Shown piece by piece: positions 1 through 9,373 of a stretch of 64,000 nt of DNA. The DNA lies in NCBI GenBank assembly GCA_021209875.1, contig JAGYVD010000001.1, positions 5,952,001-6,016,000 of the forward strand, read 5' to 3'. The notes beneath the pieces were generated by a model. The model saw only the letters and a program-made list of their open reading frames with translations, did no database searches and was not told the origin of the DNA. This stretch comes from Rosellinia necatrix. Taxonomy: Eukaryota; Ascomycota; Sordariomycetes; Xylariales; Xylariaceae. Position numbers and translations under genes: made by a program. The stretch's first letter is position 1; each line of letters starts with the position of its first letter.

Positions 1-229
1 TCTGGGAGTATTAAATTGCGCAATATTTATGAACAGAGAGTTGTCGAAATGGACAGGATGGAAATATATGCTTCATGTCTCTTTATCATAATTCCAATGC
101 CGCCAAACACCATGCATGCATGCTTTTCTAGTACTACACCATAATCGACTCATAGACCAAATGATATACATAAGCGCCCTTGTGCACATACACCCTTCCA
201 AAACCAATCGTTATATCTCGTAACAGGTG
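1..229. other. Downstream flank of the MCP1-like gene
   Basis: AT-rich, non-coding-looking sequence beyond the stop codon of the first minus-strand gene. It probably holds that gene's 3' untranslated region. I see no further gene. Confidence 0.5.
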
Positions 230-1388
230 CTACCGACCAGCGAATTCGTAAATACCGTCGTACACACTCGCTAGCCACCCCTGCGCCGGCCCGGCCCGCG
301 CCACGACACCCAGGCCACCAGCCGCCCAAACGGCAGCAATGGTGAGAGCCGTGCCGTTGACAGCCCACCAGGCGCGGCTCCTGCGGCGCCGTGTGGCCTT
401 GTCGGTGGTGGTCTTCCTCCAGTCCGCGGGCGGGGCCCAGTCCAGCCACCTCGCCATGCCCCAGACCATGTGGCCTGCGCCGGCGGTCAAGAGGAAGGCA
501 TAGGCGACATAGGCGGACGGGGCGTGTCTCGAGAAGCCGTGGGCTACGTACGCGAGGCCGATGTTGCTGCTGTCGCCGTCGACGGCCAGGGGGAGGAGGC
601 GGTTCATGGCGACGTGCGAGGTGAGGAAGACGGCGAGGACGTAGCCCGAGGCGGAGATGTTGCTGAAGACGGGCCATATCCGCGACGTGGGCTTGCGTGA
701 CGCCGGGTACGGGTCGTCGGATTTCTTGAGGCTCCAGAAGCCCGTGTCGGCATCCCCCTGGTACCTCCGCTTGTTCTCCCGCCGCCGCAGGAGCCGGACG
801 GCGATGCCGGAGAGGACGTGGGCGACGACCGGGAGCCCAACAAGCAGGGGCTCCGTGTAGCGGGTTTGGTAGAGCTCGCGGGTCATGAGAAGGAAGGGTT
901 CGGAGTAGGGTACGGAGCGGTAAATCAGTGGTATCACGGCTGTGTTGGCGAAGTGTAGGCCGGCGAAGAAGGTGAAGGTGTAGCTCGAGTAACGCTGTAT
1001 GCGGGTAACTATTTCGAGGTAGGCCGTGTTAGTAAACAAGGCTGGTACTGAATACGAAAGCCGGGCGTGGAGTCATGGCATAGAGCCATGGCGTAGGTAG
1101 GCGGTGTCAAGCAAACGGTGAAACAAGGCCGTTGGCTATGCGATGCGAAAGGGCTATGTGAGTGTACGGACAGTAGAATATCGGCCCACGACCGGTGCCG
1201 CTGAGTCCGATTGACACCGGGGAGCGCCTAGAGGGTGATACGACACCCGATGCAGAGGCCTCTGGCGAGTCTTCAGACGACTCATCTTCGGGCGTGTCTA
1301 TGGGCGACGGGTCAAGATGCACTAAAGACATCAAAGACATCAACGTCTCCGACCCTCTCTGGTGCAAGTACGGGTAATTGGACGGCAT
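230..1388 (-). CDS. MCP1: MCP1-type mitochondrial membrane protein (DUF1691), two exons
   Basis: Predicted 331-residue protein from exons 1388-1172 and 1008-230. The intron (1171-1009) has a GTCCGT donor, a TTACTAAC branch site and an ATAG acceptor. Splicing joins the two halves of a motif reading IFYFTRIQRYSSY, which is what the family shows at this point. The N-terminal ~65 residues are acidic and Ser/Pro-rich; the remainder has several hydrophobic membrane segments and His-containing stretches (LHFANT, SHVAMN, GAGHMVWG). In yeast, Mcp1 is a mitochondrial outer-membrane protein linked to lipid homeostasis, found as a suppressor of ERMES (mdm10) defects. By family knowledge this protein should sit in mitochondria. 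The start is the first Met of the exon-1 frame; a Met about 16 codons downstream is an alternative. Identification rests on sequence resemblance recognised by eye. Confidence 0.82.
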
Positions 1389-1942
1389 CGTGGCAGCAGC
1401 GTCGAATTACGTCGAGCCGTAGTCTAGCGGGTTTGACATATGTACCAATATCTGTATGGACGGGTTGTAGGAATTACAGATATGGGGATTATAATAAATA
1501 GTACTAGGTAGGTAGTAGCAGTTAATTCTTGTGTGTAAGTGGGTTGGCCACACCCTTAGGGTCTCGATAAGTGTGTCCAACGAGATAGGCATATATATAT
1601 ATATATGTATGTATGTGCTGGTCAAGAAAAATAAAATGTTAAGTTTCCTTCCCAGCTGGACTGGACTGGGCCGGTTAGCGCTGTTCCACTTTTACTACGT
1701 AGTTGCCCCGCGATCCGATCTCCAAATTCCCCAATCCTTCACGAGAGACAGGGATAGAGCACCCTACAGACTTGCCTATCAATCCAGCTTTATTCTTTAT
1801 TGCAAAACCATCCATTGTACCCCCTTAGTTACCGGACCAACGAGCAAAAACATCCGGAGCCAGAACTGGCCACGGCAGCCTTGGATCTTTGCCTGTTTAT
1901 AACCTGATTTCATCAAACATCAAGTTGGAAAGGTTACTTAAA
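1389..1942. other. Divergent intergenic region between MCP1 and the C2H2 gene
   Basis: This 554-nt spacer separates two divergently transcribed genes, so it must carry both promoters. It includes a short TA/TATG run near 1590-1615. No gene is recognisable. Confidence 0.5.
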
Positions 1943-2582
1943 ATGCCCCCAGTAAGCTTGTCATCTCCTAGAACACCCCCATTCATGAATACCGCCATCA
2001 GCAGTGATGAGGGTCGCACCGCTGATGTATATGCTCGTGCAGCGCCACCAAACTCTGCCCCCGGCGCAGACTTCGTCTGCCCGCGCCGCGCTCCAGTCCT
2101 TCTACTGCGACCTCTGTTCCAAGGGCTACTCCCGCATGAACGACTACGAAGCCCACCTCAGCAGCTATGACCATAGCCACCGCCAACGCATGAAGGATAT
2201 GAAGCAGATGGTCAAGGACCCCACCGCTGGGGCGCGAGCCCGCCGCGCCGAGGCGAAGGCTGACGGGCTGATAAGCATCAAGCTTGGATCCGCCGGCGGC
2301 GGTGATGGCAATATCGCCAGCGGGAACGGGAATGATGGGAAGGGCGGTGCCGCTGCGGGAGGAGGCTTCAAGAAGGGTGGTTTCAAGAAATCAGGGTTTA
2401 AGAGCGCGTTTGGGCCTGTTGGTGGGGGCGGCACTGAGGATGTCGAGATGAAGATGGACAAGGCCCCTGTGGTCCCCGGGAGAGAGGACGCGTCCACGGC
2501 GATGCTAAGGAACCTTGACGCCGAGAGTGATACCGAAGACGAAGGGTACGAGCTTTATGATCCACGATTCCCAACCGACTGA
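1943..2582 (+). CDS. C2H2 zinc-finger protein (ZNF804/GPATCH8-like finger), two exons
   Basis: Predicted 182 residues. The single C2H2 finger (C25, C28, H41, H47; spacing C-x2-C-x12-H-x5-H) has the form seen in the ZNF804A/GPATCH8 group, where the finger is followed by a DHxHxQRxKDxK helix; here the residues after the finger are SHRQRMKDMKQM. Downstream is an Ala/Arg/Lys helix, a Gly-rich stretch with FKKGGFKKSGFK repeats and an acidic tail. Proteins of this type are thought to act in RNA processing, but no role is proven for the fungal form. The best model starts with a 9-nt exon (ATG CCC CCA, 1943-1951), then an intron with a GTAAGC donor and TGCAG acceptor (1952-2042), then 2043-2582. Without splicing the frame would start at an ATG at 2004. 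The finger is certain; the 5' end is less so. Confidence 0.72.
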
Positions 2583-4376
2583 ATCGGGTGGCCGAGAAAG
2601 CGGATATATACATTATACTACCCGCATGACTTGCATCAGTCGTGTCGAGTAAAGCTGCCTTTTATTTACAGGACCATCGACCAGCAAGGTCTGTGGGGAG
2701 AATCGCCGCGCCACGCGAAGCAAGGGGAGCTCAGGCTATGACAGCCGCATCCCGTCGCGTGGTCCAATAGTAGGGAGGTACTGGATTGCCTCTCGTTTTA
2801 CAGCCATCAGGCAACCGCGTAGATGTTTGCAGGCAGGGCAGAGAATGCGAGGGAAGGGGCTTCGCCTTACCGAGATGCATTAATAATGCATCCCCATTCG
2901 TATCCGGAGTCGAGTGGGCAAGTTGATTATTCTGAAGGAAGAATAGATGGGCGCTTAAACCCGTTTCTAGGTAGCTTACTCGCTCGACTAATAAATCGAG
3001 ATATGAATCCCAAACTCATTCATAAAACGAGATGTGAGCCTTCAATTAGCTATTCATCCGGTACACGCCGTGCATGGCACTGATCTCTAGCAGAAGGAAC
3101 ATTTACGAGCAATCTAGGTAGGCAATACTGGGTCAACACCCAGCTATTTATTGTACACGGTCCAACATTCCGCCATTGCTTTCGCAGTCTTCTTCTTCGC
3201 CTCGGTCCAGCAAGGGAACGATAGTGATGAAAAAGAAAAGGATCCGTCTTGGGATTGAATTGACAAAAATTCCCTACCCAGCCGAAGCCAAATAGGAGTG
3301 GTCATAGTATAGTTTTCAACTAGCAAAAACACGCACTCGGATTGCTCCTCATTGTGACGCGTAAAGCCCGTGCACTGGGATGGGGAAGAAAAGAAGAGAA
3401 AGGTCTAAAAGCTGGGGGCGGAGACGGAACTTTATAGGCGCCCCTAAGGGCGGTGTAGGATGGCAGAATAATTAGGTTAGGTACTTAGGTACTCAGCGGT
3501 TTCTTGCTTGGGTGGCATTAGCTGCATTAGCTGCAAACTCAATCTAGCTCCAAGCTTGCAGATGGCTTTAAGCTCACGCCAATTCTACGGAATGGCACGA
3601 TTATGCTGTACATTATACGTACTACCACATTGCAACTATGATTGCGGCTATGACCGCTGCTACGACTGCCACTACAACTACGACTGTGGCTGCGGCTGGC
3701 TCGTGTTTGAGTAGTGCTTGTGGTTTTAATCGAAGCGGTGGCTCCAGCCTGAGCCGGAGTCTAATGGTGGATCGGAATACCTACATATAGTTGTAACTGT
3801 AATTTATACTCATTCGAATATTTCGTAGTAGGTAGCAGTAAGCCAGGTACGTAAAAATTACCTAGTCATATAGGTTTGCTCCTTGTTATCTAAGTATGTT
3901 TGCACCTACAGCGACTGGATAGCGAAGGCGCCTGACATACCTATTTAAGTGGGTCTTGGCGACTTCATCCCTATCACATGTTTATCAATGGCAATAATGT
4001 CTAATCTCATCTCACGCCAATGATGCAACACTGCTGCGTAGATCTCGATACACACCTCAGAGGCGTCAGATCCCCTCGGCGTTGAACGCGCTCCTGATTT
4101 TAGCTAATCCTCTACGCAGCCTGGTCAAGCAAGTGGCCCAATGACCCTTGCCTCCAATGGCCCTTGCCTAGGACTTGCAACAGATCCTACTCGTGTGCTT
4201 AATTATCCCCATTACCAAAACACCAATGGCATCATTATCATGCGCCTTCGGCTCACCTCTTGATACGAGAGTTCACCACATCGTATTCAGCGATGAGCGA
4301 CACAGCCCTATATCCCGGCCAGGATTTGATCCCCTACGCCGTTTCTCGCACATTGTGTCCGAATACATACAGACGT

Positions 4377-4377
<1 letters not shown>

Positions 4378-4415
<38 letters not shown>
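4378..4415. repeat. (AGAC)n microsatellite
   Basis: About 9.5 perfect copies of a tetranucleotide ACAG/AGAC unit, followed by an ACAT run. It lies about 310 nt upstream of the esterase start codon. Confidence 0.95.
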
Positions 4416-4611
4416 TACATACATATGGCCGCTAAACTAAATCCCGCGCTCAAGCAAACATGCGGGGTAGGGTGGGATGCTGCTCTACAAATGGAAGGAG
4501 GGCTATGCAGATTGGCGAGTTGAGAACAAACTAGGACCTAGATTCTTCTGGCCACGGCCAACATGACAATGAATCCCGCCAAGGCTCGAGTCTAGTGGAT
4601 GCCCCTCGGGG

Positions 4612-4617
4612 TATAAA
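4612..4617 (+). promoter_or_regulatory. TATA box of the GDSL esterase gene
   Basis: TATAAA in a GC-rich context, 117 nt upstream of the ATG at 4729. The spacing leaves room for a 5' leader of 80-90 nt. Inferred from position and sequence only. Confidence 0.5.
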
Positions 4618-4728
4618 TGCCAACATGAGCACCTCGATTGTGATTGAGGGGGTTTCTCTGGTCCACGTGTTGTTCTTCTCTCGACACTGCCAATCGACTG
4701 CATCATTGGGACTCAACTCTAAGGCGCG

Positions 4729-5968
4729 ATGCTGCTTCAAGCCCTCTTGCTAGGTAGCTTTGCTATCGGAATCGATGGCTACGCCTGTTGCGGAATTGAG
4801 AATTTGATCGTGTTCGGCGATAGTTACACCGATGAAGGGCGGTTGGGCTACTTTTTTGGTTCCGGCGGAGCGCCACCACCCCCGGGCACCGTGATCCCAA
4901 CCGAGAACGTAACGGCCAGCGGCGGTAACTCATGGCCCTACTATGCGTCCGAGGAGCTCGGGGCGGCGATATATAATTATGCTAGTAAGTGCTGGTGATG
5001 CGAGGACATCTACAGCTCAAAGCATTGTCATCGACGAGAAGGTGTGTCTCACTCTCGAAATAGTCTCCGGTGCTGTCTGCTCGAACGAGATCGTGTACCG
5101 ACACCTTGATGCGATCAACGGGCCGTTTCCCTCAGTCATTGACTACCAGGTCCCCGCTTTCCAAGCCGATGTTGAGTACGCAGAAAACACCGCCAATACG
5201 ACGTTCCTGCAAAACCGCACGGCGGAGAATTCCGTCTACGCCCTTTGGATCGGTACCAACGACCTTGGGAATGGTGGCTTTCTCCTAGACAAACAGGTTC
5301 CCGGAAACACCATCTCCGACTATATCGACTGTATATGGTCGGCATTTGACGGAATCTACAGCACTGGCGCTCGGCGTTTTGCGATCTTCACACAAGCACC
5401 ACTAGAGGTATCGCCGCTGTATGCGGCACCGGAGAATGGAGGCACGGGTAACGTGAACTTCTGGACAAACAAAACAGCGTACAACACAGCCGAGTATGAG
5501 TCGAAGATTCTCGAATACACAACCACGGTAAATACCATCTACAGCTATGGGGTCCCCTTTCAGCTACTCGTTCAGAAGAGGTGGCCCGGCGCTTCGTTCA
5601 TCATCTTGGATACTCACCAGATCATCCTTGACATTCACAACGAACCGGAGACATACCTTACCGCGCCTGCCGATGTCCTAGGCTACTACTATACGTGCCC
5701 AGATCCCCTTTCTTCGGATGGGTGTGCTCCCTCGGACTATCCACTTTCTAGCTTCCTGTGGTAAGTCGGCTGGGCCCTACGCAGCAGATTGACGCTCATG
5801 GTGAATAGGTACGACGCGTTGCACCCATCTGCTCGGGCTGGTAAGTTGGCATTGACGCATTGACCGTCTGAGTGATAGGATACTAATGGGAAGTTAGACC
5901 AAATCATTGGAGAAGAGTTTGCCAGGGCGTTGCAAGGCAATTCGTCATACGCGACTTACTATTCCTAA
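4729..5968 (+). CDS. Secreted GDSL/SGNH esterase, CE16-like, four exons
   Basis: Predicted 351 residues from exons 4729-4984, 5064-5760, 5809-5840 and 5898-5968. All introns have GTAAGT donors and AG acceptors, and the last has a TACTAAT branch site. A hydrophobic N-terminus (about residues 1-17) suggests a signal peptide. SGNH landmarks: block I FGDSYTDEG with nucleophile Ser32; block II region NYAISGAVC with Gly88; block III GTND with Asn151; and a C-terminal D-x-x-H motif (DALHP) with Asp320 and His323. Several N-x-S/T sites fit secretion. Family members deacetylate plant cell-wall sugars (carbohydrate esterase family 16) or act as broad esterases; the exact substrate cannot be read from sequence. 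All catalytic residues are present, so the enzyme looks active. The catalytic Asp/His lie in a 32-nt micro-exon, so correct splicing is essential. Confidence 0.88.
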
Positions 5969-6491
5969 ATCATCATCAGGATTTAAAGGTCGAAATATGA
6001 GTATCTAGACATGTTCGGTTAGTTGTGATAATATCGCGATCCTAAATAACTAGAAGACAATGCTTGAATAGAAATGGTTTTACGATAAGACATTGCTATT
6101 GCTAGTGCTACCTACCTAGAGTGTAGGTAGCTTTTGATTAGGTAGCTTCTCTCGTGCCCGCACAGATGCAGCAGGTACCCACCAGATCAAACCAAAACCG
6201 CCCCTGTAGCGATTGAAAAGCGAAGTTGTAGATGGATGGAGACCTAGTAATTGACATGAAGTCCACTGTAGTGGTAACCACTCGACACTATGGGTCGTAC
6301 CTCCCCTCACACCCCACCATATATCCATCCCACACCAGATCCCCCACTAGATCCCCCACCAGATCACCCACCAGAAACCCCAAGTGCCACTCCAAACCTG
6401 CACCAAACTTATACCCAACTTGTAATCACACGACAATCTTAATAAAATAACGAAGGCAACCAAATGCTCTCATGCTAGCTCAGTCAACAAT
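5969..6491. other. Intergenic spacer with a 12-bp minisatellite
   Basis: The 3' flank of the esterase gene and 5' flank of the next gene. Near 6330-6380 it holds about four imperfect copies of a 12-bp unit (CCCACCAGATCC-like). A 72-codon frame across it would encode a TRSP repeat, but nothing else supports it as a gene. Confidence 0.5.
6330..6380. repeat. 12-bp minisatellite, about four copies
   Basis: Consecutive units close to CCCACCAGATCC, differing at one to three positions. Because the period is a multiple of three, the array keeps one frame open and would encode repeated Thr-Arg-Ser-Pro. Confidence 0.8.
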
Positions 6492-7703
6492 GTGTCATGG
6501 TCGTCGCCATACCCACGGCTGTATACACGATCAACAAGCCTGCAGTCGCGGGGGACGTGCCGTGAGACCTCGGGTGAAATGGCCACCCAGGATGACGACG
6601 CAGCCATCCCGGTAACATCAGATCTGGTCACGCTCATCATCACCACGTCGCCCACCCCGTCCGCGCCGTCCACTGACCTCATCTCGGACATCCTGGGCTC
6701 GTTCCGGCTGCACTGCCCGAGCCTGCTGTTGTGCCGGGTCGTGGTCGTCTTCGACACGTACGACCGGATCGGGGACTGCATGCGCCTGAAGAAGGGCCAG
6801 GTCACGCCCGAGGGCGCCGAGGCCGTCGAGCAGTACAGGGCCAATGTCAAGGACCTCGTCCTCGGCGTGTGGTACCCGGAGACGGAGCCCGCCTCCCACG
6901 TCTTCGCCGACTCCCAGAGCCTGGCCGAGTACGGGTCGCCGCGGCTCGGCGACAACCACGTGACGCTCTCGACGCGGCGGACGGCGGACGGGCGGGTCAC
7001 GTTCATCGAGCCGGCCGCGCGGCTCGGCTTCGGGCTCGCGGTGCGCTCGGCGCTGCGCGTCGCCGAGACCCCGTACGTCTGGGTCCAGCAGCACGACTGG
7101 CCGCTGGTGCGCAACATCCCGCTGCGCTCGCTGGTCGGTGTCATGCAGGCGTCCGAGGACGATGGCGATGCGCCGCCCGTGCGATACGTCTGCCTGCCGG
7201 CGGTGCGCATGCTGTCCTACGCCACGTCGGCGCACGTGATGCCGTTCCCGGCGCTCCGCGCCCTTACCGAGAGGCTCAAGGGCGATTTCCTGCCCCCCCG
7301 CGCCCGCGCCAGCGACGACAATGATGGCGATGGCGACGACGCTGCTTCTGCTGTGCCCTTGACGCCGCTCTTCTTCTGGCACGACAAGCCGCACGTCGCG
7401 TCGGCGGCGCACTACCTCGCCCGCGTCTTCCCGAGCCGCCTGGCGATCGCGCGCGGCGACTTCATCGAGGACTCGGTCGGCCAGCGCGCCCGCACGCAGA
7501 TGAAACAGGGCAACTGGGCTAAGTGGGCCTGCTGGCTTTACTACCCCGGCGGCGGACGCGAGGTCTGCCTGCAGCACCGCCACGGGCGCCGGTGGCGCGG
7601 CGTCGAGGCCGAGGCGCGCACGAGGGCCCTCTTCGAGGGGAGGAAGGTGGCTGACCGCCGGCGTACGAACCACCCTTCTTCTTCGCCAACCACCGCTGCC
7701 TGA
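6492..7703 (+). CDS. Uncharacterised glycosyltransferase-like protein
   Basis: Single-exon frame of up to 403 residues, GC-rich with strong third-position bias, unlike the flanks. I do not recognise a named family with certainty. The layout resembles a GT-A type nucleotide-sugar transferase: a hydrophobic first strand followed by TTSPTPSAPST (residues 51-61), a second strand ending in VVVVFDTYD (about 83-91), a region with WVQQHDWPL (about 197-205), then LFFWHDKPH and FIEDSVGQ near the C-terminus, with a late WACWLYY segment. No signal peptide or membrane span is clear. The in-frame Met at 6579 (residue 30) may be the true start, because residues 1-29 are low in conserved character. An almost equally long antisense frame exists (6618-7673), but it is Arg/Pro/Ala-rich and looks like a composition shadow. 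The glycosyltransferase role is inference. Confidence 0.65.
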   Translation: MSWSSPYPRLYTRSTSLQSRGTCRETSGEMATQDDDAAIPVTSDLVTLIITTSPTPSAPSTDLISDILGSFRLHCPSLLLCRVVVVFDTYDRIGDCMRLKKGQVTPEGAEAVEQYRANVKDLVLGVWYPETEPASHVFADSQSLAEYGSPRLGDNHVTLSTRRTADGRVTFIEPAARLGFGLAVRSALRVAETPYVWVQQHDWPLVRNIPLRSLVGVMQASEDDGDAPPVRYVCLPAVRMLSYATSAHVMPFPALRALTERLKGDFLPPRARASDDNDGDGDDAASAVPLTPLFFWHDKPHVASAAHYLARVFPSRLAIARGDFIEDSVGQRARTQMKQGNWAKWACWLYYPGGGREVCLQHRHGRRWRGVEAEARTRALFEGRKVADRRRTNHPSSSPTTAA

Positions 7704-9373
7704 GCTTTACCTTCAGGAGAAGCAAGAAAAAAGATTTTTCTAGATATGGGAATGAAGAAAACTATACCACCCCGCCCGCCTACGCGAGCGGCAGGGCTTT
7801 AATTGGTCTGAAGACGAAGCCTCTTCCGAACTTATTTCGGTTTGAACGCGTTACCCCATCCCGTATTTGTTGGGGCGAAACTTATCGTCCGCCATGAGGG
7901 TTGAGCAGATAACTTTATTGCACTTTATCGCACGGATCATGATGACGAGGAAGATTAGCCTGGCAGGGCTCTCGCATACCAAGCATGCAGCAAGCACCAA
8001 GTACGTCAACAGGAGGCCCGGCAGGCAACGAAGCACTGATCTTTCAAGCTCACTGTGCCCGCAAATACGATCTCCTAGTTGCGTGGTTCGACCAATATAT
8101 GAATAAGGTATACCGGGACCCGCCTCCAAACTTGCATCCAAGCCCAGATATCTACACCATCCAGAGTATATGGGTATATAAACTACTGGGATAGGAAGCG
8201 TGATATAGGTACATTATTGCAGTTGGTAACCTCATAATAGCCGGTGCTGTAACGCAAACCCCGAATATCATGCATTCTAATTTGTGTTTTTTGCTTTGAG
8301 CAATATGTGATGCCTCTGCGGTGACTTGATGCCCTTGCTGTTTTGCGTAAGTAAGAATATCTCGGAGTAGATATTCTACGCCCCTTGGATAGGACTCTTC
8401 ATCTTTCCGCACCTTGAGTGTGCCACTACTTGACCCTAGTCCGCTGGTTTCCGTTGATATATCCCTCTATCTCTGTGACCTGTCGAGTTCCTGTCACGGA
8501 ACGACGCCCGGCTTTCGGGCCTCCACCGGGCACGGACCAAAAGGTCAGGTATATAAACTAGAACAGCTGACGACCGCCTGACGGGAGGAACTTTCCTCCT
8601 TGTGCAATAATATAAGTCATTTCTGGAACTACCAGCAGTATGGACTGTGACAGTTTCCAATTGTTTTGCGACTGCTACTTACCTCAAAGCAACAATTTGC
8701 ACCAGTATTATTGAAATAGACATTGAAAATCGAAGTTCAAAAAAGGCATCATCTTGAACCTTAGACCTCCGTGATGTTATCAGCAAGGCTTTCACCTGGT
8801 CCGCTAGTGAAAGCTTGAATATAGTTCATCCGATCTCTTGCACAACTTTTCACGTTATGCGGTACCATGTTGGATTTTGTGCATTTCTGCTATCGGTATG
8901 TCACCAAGTGAGCCTTGAAGATAATTATAAATATACATTAGTTAGAATTTGCTGGACTTTCCAACTTATCAAAGATATTCTCCAAATGTTTACTCGACAT
9001 TGACATTGTGATTAGCCCAAAATCTCCTTTTTTTTGTAGCTGATATACCATCACACAAGCTTCATTATGCCCCTGGCTTAAATTGCTTTGCACCTTACAA
9101 TTAATTAGTTTTGGCATATTACGGCCTCCTTTTTCCCATCAATAGCCCTGGCAGCTTTAGAATTCAACTTAGCTCATTGCTTAAGGAAGTGTCATGTTAG
9201 GAATGCCCAGAGTGAGGCCTAGTCACTATGAGGTAGCAGCTGGGTAGCAGGTAGATAGCCAAGTATAGGGGTAGGGCTCAATATCATTGATTCCTGGGCC
9301 TACCATCTAGGTGGGAGGCCTTCAGTCCTTATATATACAATTATGCCCCTAGAGCTACCCCGTAGGGTGGCTG
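7704..9373. other. Intergenic region, AT-rich towards its right half
   Basis: About 1.7 kb without a supported gene. The right half (8.7-9.3 kb) is AT-rich and has no long coding frame. A small GC hairpin (GCCCG, 5-nt loop, CGGGC) occurs near 8508-8522. Confidence 0.5.

Larger units (their letters stand above)
2583..4728. other. Intergenic region upstream of the GDSL esterase
   Basis: About 2.1 kb with no convincing gene. Short open frames here lack family resemblance and coding-like composition. It contains an AGAC microsatellite at 4378-4415 and a TATA box at 4612 that belong to the promoter side of the esterase gene. Confidence 0.5.

Noticed and set aside
6618..7673. A 351-codon antisense frame opposite the glycosyltransferase-like gene
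   Set aside because: It is Arg/Ala/Pro/Asp-rich with no domain features, as expected for the mirror of a GC3-rich coding sequence.
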